Shown here: positions 32,339 to 43,600 of the stretch, piece by piece | Numbering within the stretch: the stretch's first letter is position 1 | Layout of the letters: each line of letters opens with the position of its first letter | NCBI GenBank assembly: GCA_963575745.1 | Contig: CAUYUJ010007413.1 | Coordinates: forward strand, 391,667 to 455,666 | Origin: Prorocentrum cordatum | Taxonomy: Eukaryota > Sar > Dinophyceae > Prorocentrales > Prorocentraceae | Direction of reading: 5' to 3' | Length of the DNA: 64,000 bases | Notes under the pieces: generated by a model | The model's database searches: none | What the model saw: only the letters and a program-made list of their open reading frames with translations | What the model was told of the DNA's origin: nothing | Program-made: the position numbers and the translations under genes

Positions 32339-32893
32339 TTGGATTCCCAGATTCCAATCTGCTTTTGGCGCCTTCCTGCTTCAAGGATCGACAGGTTTCC
32401 TTCTTTCCTCCTCCTCAGGGGGCGGGCGGAAGCCCAATCTACGTCAACGCCTTCCTACTTCATGTTTCTTTCTTCCGACCGGCGTGTACTGCTACCCCTC
32501 ACTCGTTTTCGCTTTTTGGGGCCTCCTCGGAGGCCCTCGTCGCCTCCGCTGGAGTCGCCTCGAACTTCTGGTCGGATCGCAGCCTGGGAGGGGTCCAGGG
32601 AGTGGCGGTATCGATACCAGAGCGGTCGGTGTCCATGCAGCCTATCATCTCTCACGCTTTGGGTTCCCATCGGGCGTGGGACGGCGTGTTTGTTCACCTT
32701 GGTCTTGCTGATCACCTTGGCGTGGATATGCTCCCTGATCATCTGGGCGGTCATCTTGCTGGTCTTGATGGTAGCCCTGATCGCTGGGGTTTGCATGATG
32801 TGTTTTGCAGGCGCGATGCTCTTCGCGTCCCCGTACGCCAAGGGAGATGCTAACAACGAGCGGGAGGAGGAAGTGGAGAAGGCGGAGGGATGA
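32339..32893 (+). CDS. Possible C-terminal exon with two membrane segments
   Basis: Weak call. The last 70 or so codons of this open frame (from about 32680) read as a strongly hydrophobic stretch that could form two helices (LFTLVLLITLAWICSLIIWA, then LMVALIAGVCMMCFAGAM), followed by a charged tail (KGDANNEREEEVEKAEG) and a stop. The hydrophobic-then-acidic layout is plausible for a membrane-protein C-terminus. The first half is Pro/Arg/Ser-rich and probably not coding. No family is recognised, and the sequence lies in a repeat-rich region. Confidence 0.2.
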   Translation: MDSQIPICFWRLPASRIDRFPSFLLLRGRAEAQSTSTPSYFMFLSSDRRVLLPLTRFRFLGPPRRPSSPPLESPRTSGRIAAWEGSREWRYRYQSGRCPCSLSSLTLWVPIGRGTACLFTLVLLITLAWICSLIIWAVILLVLMVALIAGVCMMCFAGAMLFASPYAKGDANNEREEEVEKAEG

Positions 32894-33214
32894 GGAGGAA
32901 GACGGGGAGGAGCAGGAGGATGAGGGATAGTTACATTCTTCATCAGTGAATGACGGAGGCGGAGGACGAGGAGGGATATGTTCGTCCTCTCTCAGCGGGG
33001 ATCAGTTCATACCCTCTCAGGGATGCGCACATGTTCTTTCAGTTGACGCTCGCGTATCCCAACTAATACGTCCAGGAGCTATGTTTAGCCTGTGATAAGA
33101 GCGTGTGCCCCGCCCTGGGATCATCGATGTTGCTTCTGAAATTCTCTGTGGCCTCTAGATGGCACCAGAGGCGCGGAGGCGGAAACCGAACCTTAGTATC
33201 CCCCGGCAAAAGTA
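32894..33214. other. No gene seen
   Basis: Short GGA tract near 32888-32925, otherwise unremarkable. Confidence 0.4.
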
Positions 33215-33345
33215 TCCTGTTCCTCTCCTCCTCCTCCTCCCTCCTCCTCCTCCTCCTCCTCCGCCTCCTCCTCTTTCTCCTCCTCCTCTTCCTCTTCCTC
33301 CTCCTCCTCCTCCTCCTCCTCCTCCTCCTCCTCCTCCCCCCCAGA
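33215..33345. repeat. CTC microsatellite
   Basis: CTC/CCT units, about 130 bp; the purine strand is minus. Confidence 0.95.
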
Positions 33346-34717
33346 AGCTACGAAACAGCACGCAGACCTCGCTGGATGGCACCGAGATCTTCGCGGCAAA
33401 ACTCGGCTACCCATCATCGGCTGAGACGACTACGGCCAGCTCCTTCAGCGGCCACCAGTGAGTGCATCCACTGGAGCTTACTGGTATCCATAGAGAAGCA
33501 TTAGCGAGTTTTGCTGGGAGCGTTACCTTGGGCAAGCTGCAAGTTGGACGTGCCCACAGGCAGCCATGATAAGCATCAGCGAGGCCCTTCCGAGCGCAAC
33601 TCAAGGCACACAGGATGGGCATCACGAAGCGTTCGCAATGGGAAATATTTGTTTGAGTACCGACAGGTACATTGCTGAAGGGTGCCGGCGGAAAAAAGTG
33701 ATCACCAGGAGGCCCACCAGTGTGCTTCGCGATGGCCCTACCAAATACCCTGACTACCAGTATGTTCTACCCCACATACACTTCGATGAGGGATCGGTGT
33801 GACACTACAGCAAGGTATCAAAGTACACCTGTGACAACACGGGGCATCTTTCGGACAGACAGCGAGAGAAACGTGAACCGAGCGGGAGAGGGAAACATGG
33901 AATTAAAACAGTAGAGTCAGCAGCCCCCCCCCCAGCAACACTTTGGGGTCACAGGCCTTCCGTCCCTCCCCGCTTCCTCTTTTCTGAGGTTGTGTCGTCG
34001 TCCCCTCCCCCCCTGGCTTGGCCGCTCTGCTAAGCCCGCGCGTCCCCCCCCCCCTAGGGCACGCGGGAGGGCCAGCAGCTGCTCCCCCCCGCACTGACCT
34101 GCAGGGGCTGGTGATGTAAGGCAGCGAGTGTCTCTTCTGGGGCCACGTCGGATTTCGGTCCTTGAGCTACGTGGCAGGCCCCCTGCCGGCCCGAGTGAGC
34201 AGGCAGGGCTGTTGCACAACCGACCGCAGGGGATTGTTGGCAGAGCGTTGTAGACCTGAGTGGGCGCTTTATCGCTACACCTCCTTTTTATGCGAATGTC
34301 CTTGTCCTTGTCCTCCTCCCCCCCTCCTCCCCCCTCCTCTTCTTCATCCTCGTCCTCATCCTCCTCCCTCTCCCCCCTTCCTCCCCTGCTGACAGAAACC
34401 CACGCCCGAGGGCTTCGCGTGCCGCCCCGCCAGGAGGACTTCATCCATCCATCCGTCCTCTTCCTCCTCCTCCTCATCTTCCTCCTCCTTCTCCTCCTCT
34501 TCCTCCTCATCCCCGTTCCAAAATCCGCCTGTAGGAAACCTTGCCCGACCTAAGCGTCGTGTCGACTGGCGGCGGCCCCGCCGCTGGGGCTCAACGTGGA
34601 ACGCCGCCGGCGACCCAGTGCAGGTCGACGTTGGAAGATCTGACGTTTCGGAAACGGCCGAACTGTCACTCGGTAGCAAATCAGGGGAGCCTTGTATACC
34701 CTCAAATTTCCGTCGTG
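33346..34717. other. Non-coding with CTC tracts
   Basis: CTC/TCC tracts at 34300-34385 and 34455-34515. 34552-34640 is a copy of the GTGTCGACTGGCGGCG/GACCCAG module seen at 3005 and 6461. No gene is seen. Confidence 0.5.
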
Positions 34718-35363
34718 AGCGTCGACTGGCGTTTTGGAGACGATGAACTAGCGTCGATTTTGCGTCGAAGTCGAAGTCGGCATGGCACGAACCTGCCGTG
34801 GTCTGATCTGCTCGTCCTCGGCCGCCCGGGCCAGCCAGGTGCAGCTGGACCCTTCACCCCACGTCGACCTGTGTTGGGCCCGAAGCGTCCGAGGAGAAAC
34901 ACGGACCTACCGCCATTTAGAACACCCCCCACGGATGACCCGAAAAAGGAGAAAACTAACAAAAACAGCATGAACATAAATGTTCGGCGTTCCGCGCGGA
35001 TTTTTGTTGATCTTCGTTGGGCCCCCGTAGCGGCGCCTCCGGCGCCGCCCCTGGCGCGACCCACGCGGCGGGGAGGGGCTGCCACGCCGCTTTGTGTCCG
35101 CGCCGCTCCGCCAAGGATCTGGAGTGGAGATCCACGCCAAGCAACACCCTGCTTGCCTCCAGGGTGCCCTGGGATTCCTGCTCAACCATGGTTTTGCGAT
35201 GGAAAGCGTGACGTTTCCACACCAAAGAGAAATGAACGTCCTGTGGTCTCAGGGCTGGGCTTCTTGCAGAAGGTTTCCTGCGGGCCGGCCTCCACTGCAC
35301 ACTATGTTCGCGCAGCATGCTCGCCTCGGACGTGCGCCTCCGAGTGGGGATCCGGTATTGGTC
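34718..35363. repeat. GCGTCGATT remnant, foldback half and CCATGCCAAG-type module
   Basis: 34718-34760 is a short GCGTCGA array. 34967-35080 resembles one side and the core of the 7013-7144 foldback (CATGAACATAAA, TTCCGCGCGGATTTTT, GGCGCCTCCGGCGCC). 35126-35288 is a copy of the module at 5586, 27818 and 40330. Confidence 0.6.
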
Positions 35364-35519
35364 AGGAGGGGAAAGAACACACAGACATAATCAATCGTCG
35401 ATCCCCCAGAAATATAGGAAATATGGGAATTGGGCGGGAAGACCAAAGCCCAGAAAATATAGGAAAATATGGGGAATCATTTTATTTGTGTGTATTTATT
35501 CGTGTGTCCCAGGGCCCCT
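35364..35519 (+). repeat. AAATATGGG dispersed repeat, copy 2
   Basis: GGGGAAAGAACACACAGACA ... TATGGGGAATCATTTTATTT ... GTGTGTCC. Confidence 0.75.
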
Positions 35520-37540
35520 TGTATTGGTTGCTGGTACCATCGCGCCGAGTTCGCAGAGCTGAGGTTGATCGGTCGATGATAGACGAGCTCCGTATCCGTC
35601 TCTGAATTCTGTTCCCGACGTGGTTAGTAGTCAGAGGTGGTATAGGATCGGGAACTGGAGGTGCTCAGAAAGGCCACGTGGCATTCCCTCCGCTCGCCGC
35701 TCGGTGCCTATAAACTTGCAGACATCCGTGCCGAGTTTCGCCGCAGCCCGCTTGCAAGGTTTGAGGCATGACCAGAGCGTCCAGCTTTATGTTGTTCCCA
35801 TCCTACGTAAGGACCGCATCTCAGCAATAATTTCGAGCACCCCGAAAAGTGTCAAAAGAATGTCGAAACAGTGTCGGGCGAGTGTCTCCCAGGGCCCGAC
35901 ACGTGAAAACCCTGAAATTTCGGTATTCATGGCGATCGAAATTCTTCCTGGCGGTCACAGCTAAAGTGGGTTGGAGCATCAGAAGTCCAGCTGCGTCCCC
36001 TCGCCCTGCCCCCCCCCCGACGCAGGCGCGGAAGGCGGCGGCGCGGACGGCGGGTTCTGCGACTGCCGCGGGCCCGGCGCCCGCGGGCGCGACGGCCCGC
36101 GCGCGGACCTGGCCGGCCCGACGGGCTGCGCTGCTGGCAGGGTCCTCCGCGGCCACGCGCAGAGCTACGCCGCATCTCCGTCGGGGAAGTCGAAGACTCG
36201 AGTGAGCCAGAACTCGGGTGAGCCGGCGCTTTTTCGACGAGCGCGCTCTGGATTTGGACGGTCCAGTTTTCGTGGGGTGTTTGCAGAGGGAGTTCGCGTC
36301 AAATTTCAGATCGGGTCTCGTCATTTTCAATGAGGGTCCCGTCAGGCCAACCCGAGACCCCGTACCCGAGTCTTACGGTTTCACGTTTTTGGGGGGCCTC
36401 GCCTATCCCCCAAATCGGTGTCTTTTCTTGTGCCCGACGCGGGCTCGATGCGGACTCGACTCGGATCTGGCGTGGATTCGACACGAATTCGACACAGATT
36501 CGACGAGTCCGTCTTGGATTCGACACGGATTCGATACGGATAAGGCCGCGACGGGACATATAAGGTCCGTCGAGGATTCAACATAAGGCAGAGGGGGGCA
36601 CGGGGAGGGGGGAAGGTTTCTCAGGAGGAGGTTGCTTCTTAGAAGGTGCGGGCATTGTCTGTAGATGCAGGGCCCGCGTCTTCTAAGCAGCTGCAGAGAT
36701 CTAAGAAGTCTTCCTTTGTCCCCTTCCCCCCTTCTGCGCGCCACCAACAACCATCGTGGGAGTCCCAATTGGTTCCAGAATTCCTGGCGATAATTGTGGA
36801 TTTCGTCCAGGTTGTCTCCGACGAGGTCGACAGTTGGAAGAAAGTTTGCTGACATCTGGCTAAAATTGACGAAGGGGTGAAGAGGGGCGGTCGAAATCTA
36901 ACGACATGTTGTCGCACTCACGTTTATGATAGGGCCAGGGTGGTCCACATAGGCTTCCATGAAGGCTCACACAATGGCGCCGCCGCCGTCGCCCCCCAGC
37001 ATTGATCAAGCAGTGGCGAAGCGTCCTGGCTTGCATATAGACCCACCAAGCAATGTTCCAAGAACCATGTGTGGTTTGCGCGAAGTTTCCTCAGAGCATT
37101 TCTGGCTGAGGTAGTTGTGTTTTGATCAACCGGCCCTCTACATTGTAAGAACATTCCCCAAACAGTTCTTGCACTTACGGGATCTTCCTTCTGTTCTATG
37201 GAATTGGCCCGTGTCTTCGGTCTGGCGGCTATGTGACCCCCACCGCCGCCTCGTCGCCGCCCGTCGTTTGGGTGTTGCCGCCGCCGCCCCGTCGCCACCT
37301 CGTCGCCACCTCGTCGCCACCCTAGATTGCACAACATCGATTGATCCGCATAGATTCTCCTTGCTAAAAGAAGAACACACTCTACCTCCCCCCCCTGGAG
37401 TTAACGGTACACCTTTTCGTTTTGCAATTCACATACGATTTTGCCCCATCGCCCATCCTAAATATGGATTCATACTATCCCTGCCAGGCCGGTATCTTCC
37501 CCCGCCATCCTCTGCAAAACATACTCTGCGTGCACACTCG
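35520..37540. other. Non-coding; 12-bp GATTCGACACG repeats; ORF remnants
   Basis: 36465-36560 is a degenerate GATTCGACACGAATTCGACAC 12-bp repeat. 36960-37130 resembles 42755-42860 (CAGTGGCGAAGCG ... TTCTGGCTGAGG), a further dispersed repeat. On the minus strand, 36855-36730 reads MSANFLPTVDLVGDNLDEIH..., with protein-like composition but no start or splice support. It is noted, not called. Confidence 0.45.
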
Positions 37541-38040
37541 TTTATCAAGAACCATACGTTTTCAAGTATCCCTTGCAACAGAAATGTGACGAAGTGCACA
37601 CGCGCGCGTTGTCGCGCGCGCATGCCGAAATCCTTCAAAAACCTTCGGTTTCGAAGGATTTCAAAATCGAGTTCCCCAAAAATATGCACACTCACAGGGC
37701 TTCGCAACACTGATGTTCTTAAAAGGCTTACACGCGTGCTCTTGTGAAATCTTCAGAAAACCATGGGCTTTTCAACATGTTCAAGAACAAATGCTACCAA
37801 ACGGGCTTTGCGCGCGCGCATGTCGAAATCGATCGATCGCCCTTGCGCGCGTGCCGTCGCGGAAATCCTTTTTGCAAAAACGAGACGAAGTGCACGCGCG
37901 CGCGTCGTCGCGCGCGCATGCCGGGTCCTTCAAAAACCCTCGGTTTCGGAAGGATTTCAAAATCGAGTGCCCAAAAACATACAAAAACACAGGGGTTCGC
38001 AACACGGATTTTCATCAAAAGCGTGTGCGCGCCCGCTCTT
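37541..38040 (+). repeat. CGCGCGC-rich repeat, two units of about 280 bp
   Basis: Each unit carries GACGAAGTGCAC(A/G)CGCGCG, GTCGCGCGCGCATG, CCTTCAAAAACC, TTTCAAAATCGAG and CACAGGG(C/G)TTCGCAAC. Related units recur at 39000-39640. The CGCGCG/TGCGCG tracts are alternating purine-pyrimidine. Confidence 0.7.
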
Positions 38041-38715
38041 GCATCGTCGTCGTCGTCGTCGTCGTCCTTCCTCCCTCGTCGTCGTCGTCGTCGCCGTCGT
38101 CGTCCTCTGTTTTTCCTCGTCGTCGTCGTCCTCTTCCTTGGCGTCGTCGTCGTTTCCGTCGTCGTTGTTGCCGTGGTCGTCCTTCCTCCTCCCTCGTCGT
38201 CGTCGTCGTCCGTCGTCGGCGTCTCGTCGTCGTCCCTCCTATTTCGTCGCCGTCGTCGTCGTCGTCGTCGTCGTCGTCTTCCCTCCTCTCTTCCCTCGTC
38301 GTTGTCGTCGTCGGCGTCGCCGTCCTCCCTTCTTTTTCGTCGTTCGCGTCGTCGCCGTCCTCCCTCCTCCCTCGCCGTTGTCGTCGTTCTTGCCGTCGTC
38401 GTCCTCCCTCCTCGTCGTCGTCGGCGTCGGCGACGTTGTCGTCGTCTTCGTCGTCGTCGTCGGCGTCGTCGTCGGCGTCGACGTCGTCGGCGTCGTCGTC
38501 CTCGTCGTCGGCGTCGTCGTCGCCGTCGCCGTCGTCGGCGTCGTCATCGTCGTCGTCGTCGGCGTCGGCGTCGTCGTCATCGTCGGTGTTGCCGTCGTCG
38601 TCGTTGTTGTCGTTGTCGTCGTCGTCGAAATCGTCGGCATCGTCGTAGTCGTCGTCGGCGTAGTCGTCGTGGTCGTTGTCGCTGTCGTCGTCGGCGTCGC
38701 TGTCGTTGCCAAGTG
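38041..38715. repeat. GTC trinucleotide microsatellite, about 670 bp
   Basis: Long GTC/CGT array with CCTCC, GGC and GTT interruptions. It translates as Ser-, Arg- or Val-rich peptides on plus and Thr/Asp-rich on minus, all compositional. The longest pure trinucleotide block in the window. Confidence 0.95.
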
Positions 38716-38999
38716 AAATTTGGTACCCACCGTCACGGTCTTAAGAAGTCTTGCGGATAAGTTGCGGGTGGGAGGGTGGGCAATTTGAATTGCACCACGT
38801 AGGTTGCACCACATAGCTTGCGCCACATGTCTTTCACCACATATAGAGCGCACAGCATTCATCCGCCTTAAAAACTAAGGTCCACCACCCTTCCGAGGCC
38901 AGACGTATCACCACCCCCTGGGATGTGCAATTTCCATATGAGTCTGCCCGCCGTCCTTCCTAAGTTTGGACTCGTACCATCCCAGCCAGGCCCGAGTTC
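38716..38999. other. No gene seen
   Basis: Contains three short CACCACGTAGGTTGCACCACATAG-like repeats at 38793-38845; otherwise unremarkable. Confidence 0.4.
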
Positions 39000-39640
39000 G
39001 CGCCCTCGTTCATCAAAAATCATTAGTTTCCACAGATTCGTTGCAACAGAAGTTGGACGAAGTGCAGAGCCGCGCGCCGTCGCGCGCGCATGCCAAAATC
39101 TTTCACAAGCCGGGGGATGCGTAAGGATGCCACATTCGAGCGTCACGAAACCAGATAAAAAACAGTTGGCTGTGCAACAAGGGTTTTCAAAACAGCCTGC
39201 GCCCGCGCCCTTGTGATTGTTTACAGAAACCAGTGTTGTTCCAAGATGTTCATGACATGCTAGAAAACGGATCTCTCGCGCGCGCATGTCGACATCGGTC
39301 GAACGCCCTTGCGCGCGTGTTGTCGCAAGAACCCCTTGATGCACAGAGGATTCAATGCGCACGCATGCGCAAGCACGCGTCGTGCGCATGCAGCTATGTG
39401 TATATAGATGTATAAATGTATAGGTATGAGAAACTTAGGTCCCGCAAAGAGTTCAACAACGATTGCCCCGAAGACACAGAAACACAGGGCTTTGCGACAG
39501 CAGTTTTCACAATACTCCTGCGCTCGCGATCTTGCGTGTTATTAAAGGCAACCAAAGGTTTGCCAACATGGTCATCACATTCTGCCAAGCGGGCATTTCG
39601 CGCCGCATGTCGAACTCATTCGAGCGCCCTTGCGCGCGGG
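39000..39640 (+). repeat. CGCGCGC-rich repeat, diverged units
   Basis: Same elements as 37541-38040: CGAAGTGCAGAGCCGCGCG, GTCGCGCGCGCATG, CGCGCGCATGTCGACATCGG, ACAGGGCTTTGCGAC. More diverged and partly rearranged. Confidence 0.6.
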
Positions 39641-40651
39641 CTTGGGGGGGGCGCGATCCTCCTCGTCGTCGTCGTCGTTGTCGTTGTCGTCGCCGTCGCA
39701 GGTTGATACTAGTTTTCCGAAGAGAACTCGTGCAAACGACCGATCTCAGGGCTGTCAAGGCCGCGGATTGAAACCTTCGAGGCTGCTGAGCCGATTGGTG
39801 CAAACGAGAGCTCGGTAGCTGCTTTGAATCTCGAGAACAAGTCCGCCCACCGAGCGCGTGGGTTGAGTGGGGCTGGGAGGTCAGGTCTGCAGAGCACCCC
39901 AAACGGACGTCAAAGGGCGCAACCAACCTGTTCGGTCAAGCTGACAATTGATGTCGCACACCCGGCGTCAAGCCAAATCTGAGCCTTGAGATTGGGGTCA
40001 ATGCAAACGGGGGTCAGCCAGAGCGCCAGATCCTGCAGCATCCTGCGAAGGCCCCCTCTGGCTGACCCGGGTTAGCGAGCCGCTCGTGGCCGCGAGGCGG
40101 CCGCGCCTATTGGCTGACCCGGGTTTGCGAAGTTTTGCGTTGCAGTGTTTGTTTCCTGCATTGCAGTTTTTGGTTTCCTGCTGACCCGGGTCTGGATTGA
40201 CCCGGGTCAGAAGATCCCCGATGGACATGGGCGAAGGGTGGGATTGTGCACATCTTCGTCAGCTTAGCCGGCGAGGCGTCCTTTTCTGGTGGTCATGCAG
40301 AGAAGGCGTGTTCTGGCCCTCGGCCCTACAGTGGAGACCCATGCCAAGAAGCACCCTGCTCGTGTCCAGGGAGCCCTGGGTTTCTTTGGTCTCGATAGTG
40401 TTGCCGTGGAAAGCGTGACGTTCCCGCACCAAAAAGGTCGATGGACGTCCGGGGATCTCAGGGTTGGGCTCCTTGAGGAAGGTTTCTTGTGGACTGGCCT
40501 CCACTGTGCGCAAGGCTTCCATGCGTTCCCTTCCCGCGGAGGTCGGCAGGTGTGGAGGGTGTGGAAGGCGGAGGGTGCTCCTCCTGGCCGTTCCGGCTCC
40601 CCCTCCCCCTCCTCGCTCTCCTCCATCTCGTCCTCCTTCCCCTCCTCGTCT
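39641..40651. other. Non-coding; short GTC run, GACCCGGGT repeats and CCATGCCAAG module
   Basis: 39660-39700 GTC run. 40060-40210 contains several TGACCCGGGT(T/C) motifs. 40330-40495 is a copy of the CCATGCCAAGAAGCACC module. No gene is seen. Confidence 0.5.
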
Positions 40652-40808
40652 CAGGAGGGGAAGAAACACACAGACACAATGAATCGTCGATTCCCCAGAA
40701 AATATAGGAAAATATGGGAAGTGGGGGGGCAGACAGAACCCCGGAAAATGTTGGAAAGTATGGGAAATCTTGTTATTTGTGTGTATTTATTTGTGTGTCC
40801 TAGGGCCT
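40652..40808 (+). repeat. AAATATGGG dispersed repeat, copy 3
   Basis: GGAAGAAACACACAGACACA ... AGAAAATATAGGAAAATATG ... TTTATTTGTGTGTCC. The other copies are at 24328, 35364 and 41103. Confidence 0.8.
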
Positions 40809-40890
40809 CTTCTTCCTCCTCCTCCTCCTCCTCCTCCTCCTCCTCCTCCTCCTCCTCCTCCTCCTCCTCCTCCTACTCCTCCTCCTGGCC
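40809..40890. repeat. CTC microsatellite
   Basis: CTC units, about 80 bp. Confidence 0.95.
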
Positions 40891-41102
40891 CCCGCTGCAC
40901 TCCGCGCGGTGGGTCGGCGGCCCACCCGAGGCTTCAAGGCCTGCGGGGAGGGCGGGCCCGACGCCGCCGCGGGCTGCGGGGGCGCGGAGGGCTGCTGCGG
41001 GCTCTGCGGCGGGGAGGCCGGGGCCTCGGCGGCCTCGGCGCCGCGGCGCCCGCCCGAAGCTCGCTCAGAGGCAAGAGTGACCTTTAGCCGGAGTTACCTC
41101 TG

Positions 41103-41261
41103 TCAGGAGGGGAAAAAACACACAGACACAATTAATCGTCGATTCCAAAGAAAATATGGGAAAATATGGGAAGTGGGGGGGAAGACAAAAACCCAGAAAA
41201 TATGGGAAAATATGGGGAATCCTTTTATTTGTGTGTATTTATTTGTGCGTCTCCGGGCCCC
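41103..41261 (+). repeat. AAATATGGG dispersed repeat, copy 4
   Basis: Only 300 bp from copy 3, in the same orientation, with TCAGGAGGGGAA at the left end as in copy 3. Confidence 0.8.
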
Positions 41262-43430
41262 TGCACTTTGGTGCGGGCACAGGTTCACAGGAGGAAGAGG
41301 TACCCAGACCTCTACCCTCCCCTCCCCTCGTTTTCCCCTTTTTGGGCCCCCTGGGCCTCCGTCGTCGCCGCCGCTGGATTCGCCTCGAAGTCCGGGTCAG
41401 AACGCACCCCAGGAGAGGTCCGTGGAGTCGCGGTATCGGTATCTTTGGGTTTCCCCAAGATGGGTCCCCAGATGGCTGAAAACGGAGCAGCAGCGGCCAG
41501 CTGCACGCCCAGGTCTGGCCCCCCCGCGGCCCCCCAAAGAGCCGCGCACCAGAGGTCACTCTTGCCCGGTGTCGCTCTTGCGTATGGCCGACGCGCGCTC
41601 CGCGGCGGGGGGGGTTGTGGGTAGCAAGTCATAGGGGGGCCTCGTGTGCCCTCGCAGGTTTGTCTTCAGCGTCGACCCGCGTCTACTAGCATCTGGGCGT
41701 CGATGAGATATCGCCGATTTAGCATCGATTCAGCGTCGATTTAGCGTCGATTCGCAAGAGCCGACAGGATGGTATCGTGAGGCTCCCATGAGTTGCCACC
41801 GAAGGGGCGGGCAACTCCAGGCTTGCCGACAGTCGAACCCACAGTCAACCCGCACAGTAAGGGTTCAGAGGAGGAGAAGGTACCCATACCTCTTCCCTTC
41901 GCCCATGTTCCCCAGTTTTGGGCCTCCTCGGAGGCCCTCGTCGCCACCGTTGGATTGACCTCGACATTCGGGTCTGAACGCACCCCAGGAGAGGCAGGGG
42001 GAGTAGCGGTATCGGTACCTGTTTTGGCTTCCCCAAGGATGGGCAACTTGCCCAGGGTACCCGTGCATCCTTTCTCTTCGGCCCAGCCCTGGCCGCGTTC
42101 GCTCGCCGCGTCCCGCCCCTACTGCGTCGGCGTGACCTTCCGAGGCCATTGCGTCCCTGCCGCGCATCCGTATTATTCGGGTTGGCTGTTGGATAGAAGA
42201 ACGCCCCCCAAGAGCACGAGACCCTCCGCCCGCCAGAACACACAAAGCATCCAAGGGTACCCACCCCATGGGTGCACAAGAACATCCAACGAGCACGAAA
42301 AACATCAGAGTACCCTCCCCGAACCGACCCAATTTCAGGCGTTGCCTATGCTCGGCGGCGAGCGAGGGGGGGGGAGCGTGAGAAGGAGAAGGTCTTCTCA
42401 GCAGGCTCGGAAGTCCCCCGGCCTTGAGAAGTTTCCTAGGCCTTCCCCTCAGACGCAGAAATTTCTCGGAAGGCGCGATGGCGTTTGAGAAGTCCCGCCG
42501 CCTTTCTGAGAAGGCCTTCTCCTTCTCGCTTCCCCCCCTCGTTCGCCGCCGAAATGAGCCCACCAAAAAATGTTCTAAGACTGTATTTGCCCGGGTCCCC
42601 CTCTCGTCCGCCCACACGCCTTCGGGCACGATTTTTGCGACGCCCCGTCCTGGACACCCCCATCTTGGACGCCCCCCGTTGGCGGCCGCTGCGCGGCCGC
42701 GCAGACCTCCAATGATACAGAAGATCGGGGCGGAGGTTTTCGCCATGTCCGGCCTCTGTCACGCAGTGGCGAAGCGCTCCGACCCGCTTATAGGCCCGCG
42801 TGGTCTGCACGGCATGTTCTTAGACCACCTCTGGCTGAGACCGTCTTGTGTTTAACATGGCGGCTTCATGTTCTCAGAAAACTGGTTTCGTAGAGCAGTC
42901 GGATGGCTGGGACGGTCGGTGCCTGCTCAAAACGTCAGGGGGGATGGCGAAGCGGGGCGGGCTACTTGTGCGAAAGGGGGATCCTACTCGGGTGGGCGTG
43001 GCTTATTCGGGGAAGCGTGGGTTTCGAGGGCCCAGGAACAGTCATAGAAATGGGAGAGTTTCTTTGTTCCTGGCAGAGGTTTCCAAGATGCTCGCGCCAT
43101 TCCGCCGACCCTCAGAGGAGGCATGAAGGCAACGGGTGAGGCCTTTTGGGGCCTTCTTGGGGACCCTCCAGGGACCTCTTCGGGGCCTCGTCGCGTTTCC
43201 GCTTTACTGGTGGGCAGCTTTTCTTTAGTCTACTGCAGAGATATGTGCATGGATCCTACGGAGGGGGTGTGGCCGTGGCGAGCTCTAGAAGGAAGTGTGG
43301 ATTTCACGCAAGTCGGGCCTAGCAAGCAGTATTTGTTTGACATGGCGGTGGAGGAGGGCACTGCCGCGCAGGAATATTTGCCAGAAGCTGAATATAAACA
43401 AGTCTTTTCTCGAAGAAGGAATAGTTTTAT
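41262..43430. other. Mostly non-coding; GCGTCGATT array at 41660-41756
   Basis: 41300-41440 and 41860-42010 are related to each other (CAGAGGAG(A/G)A ... TACCCA(T/G)ACCTCT ... GGCCTCC ... GAACGCACCCCAGGAGAGG ... GCGGTATCGGTA). 42420-42560 contains GAGAAG/CTTCTC patches that can pair. 42755-42860 resembles 36960-37130. No gene is supported. Confidence 0.45.
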
Positions 43431-43600
43431 AAACAAGATTTGTCGGAGCGTCGCGCAGAGTTCATGGGATCGACGCTGGGACCCCTTGGCGGCGCCTCTA
43501 GCGCCGCTGGTCCTGGCGCGCTCGGCGCGCCACGGAGGGGGGCCCAGCGCAGATCCCAAGAACTCCGCGCGGAGCTTCGAAAGCTTATGGTTCTGGAGCT
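43431..43600. mobile_element. Degraded foldback element
   Basis: GGGATCGACGCTGGGACCCC on the left pairs with GGGGGGCCCAGCGCAGATCC on the right, around a GGCGGCGCCTCTAGCGCCGC core. Same architecture as 7013-7144. Confidence 0.5.

Noticed and set aside
37713-38862. ORFs of 207-338 codons over the GTC array
   Set aside because: Ser/Val/Arg or Thr homopolymer-like translation of a trinucleotide repeat.
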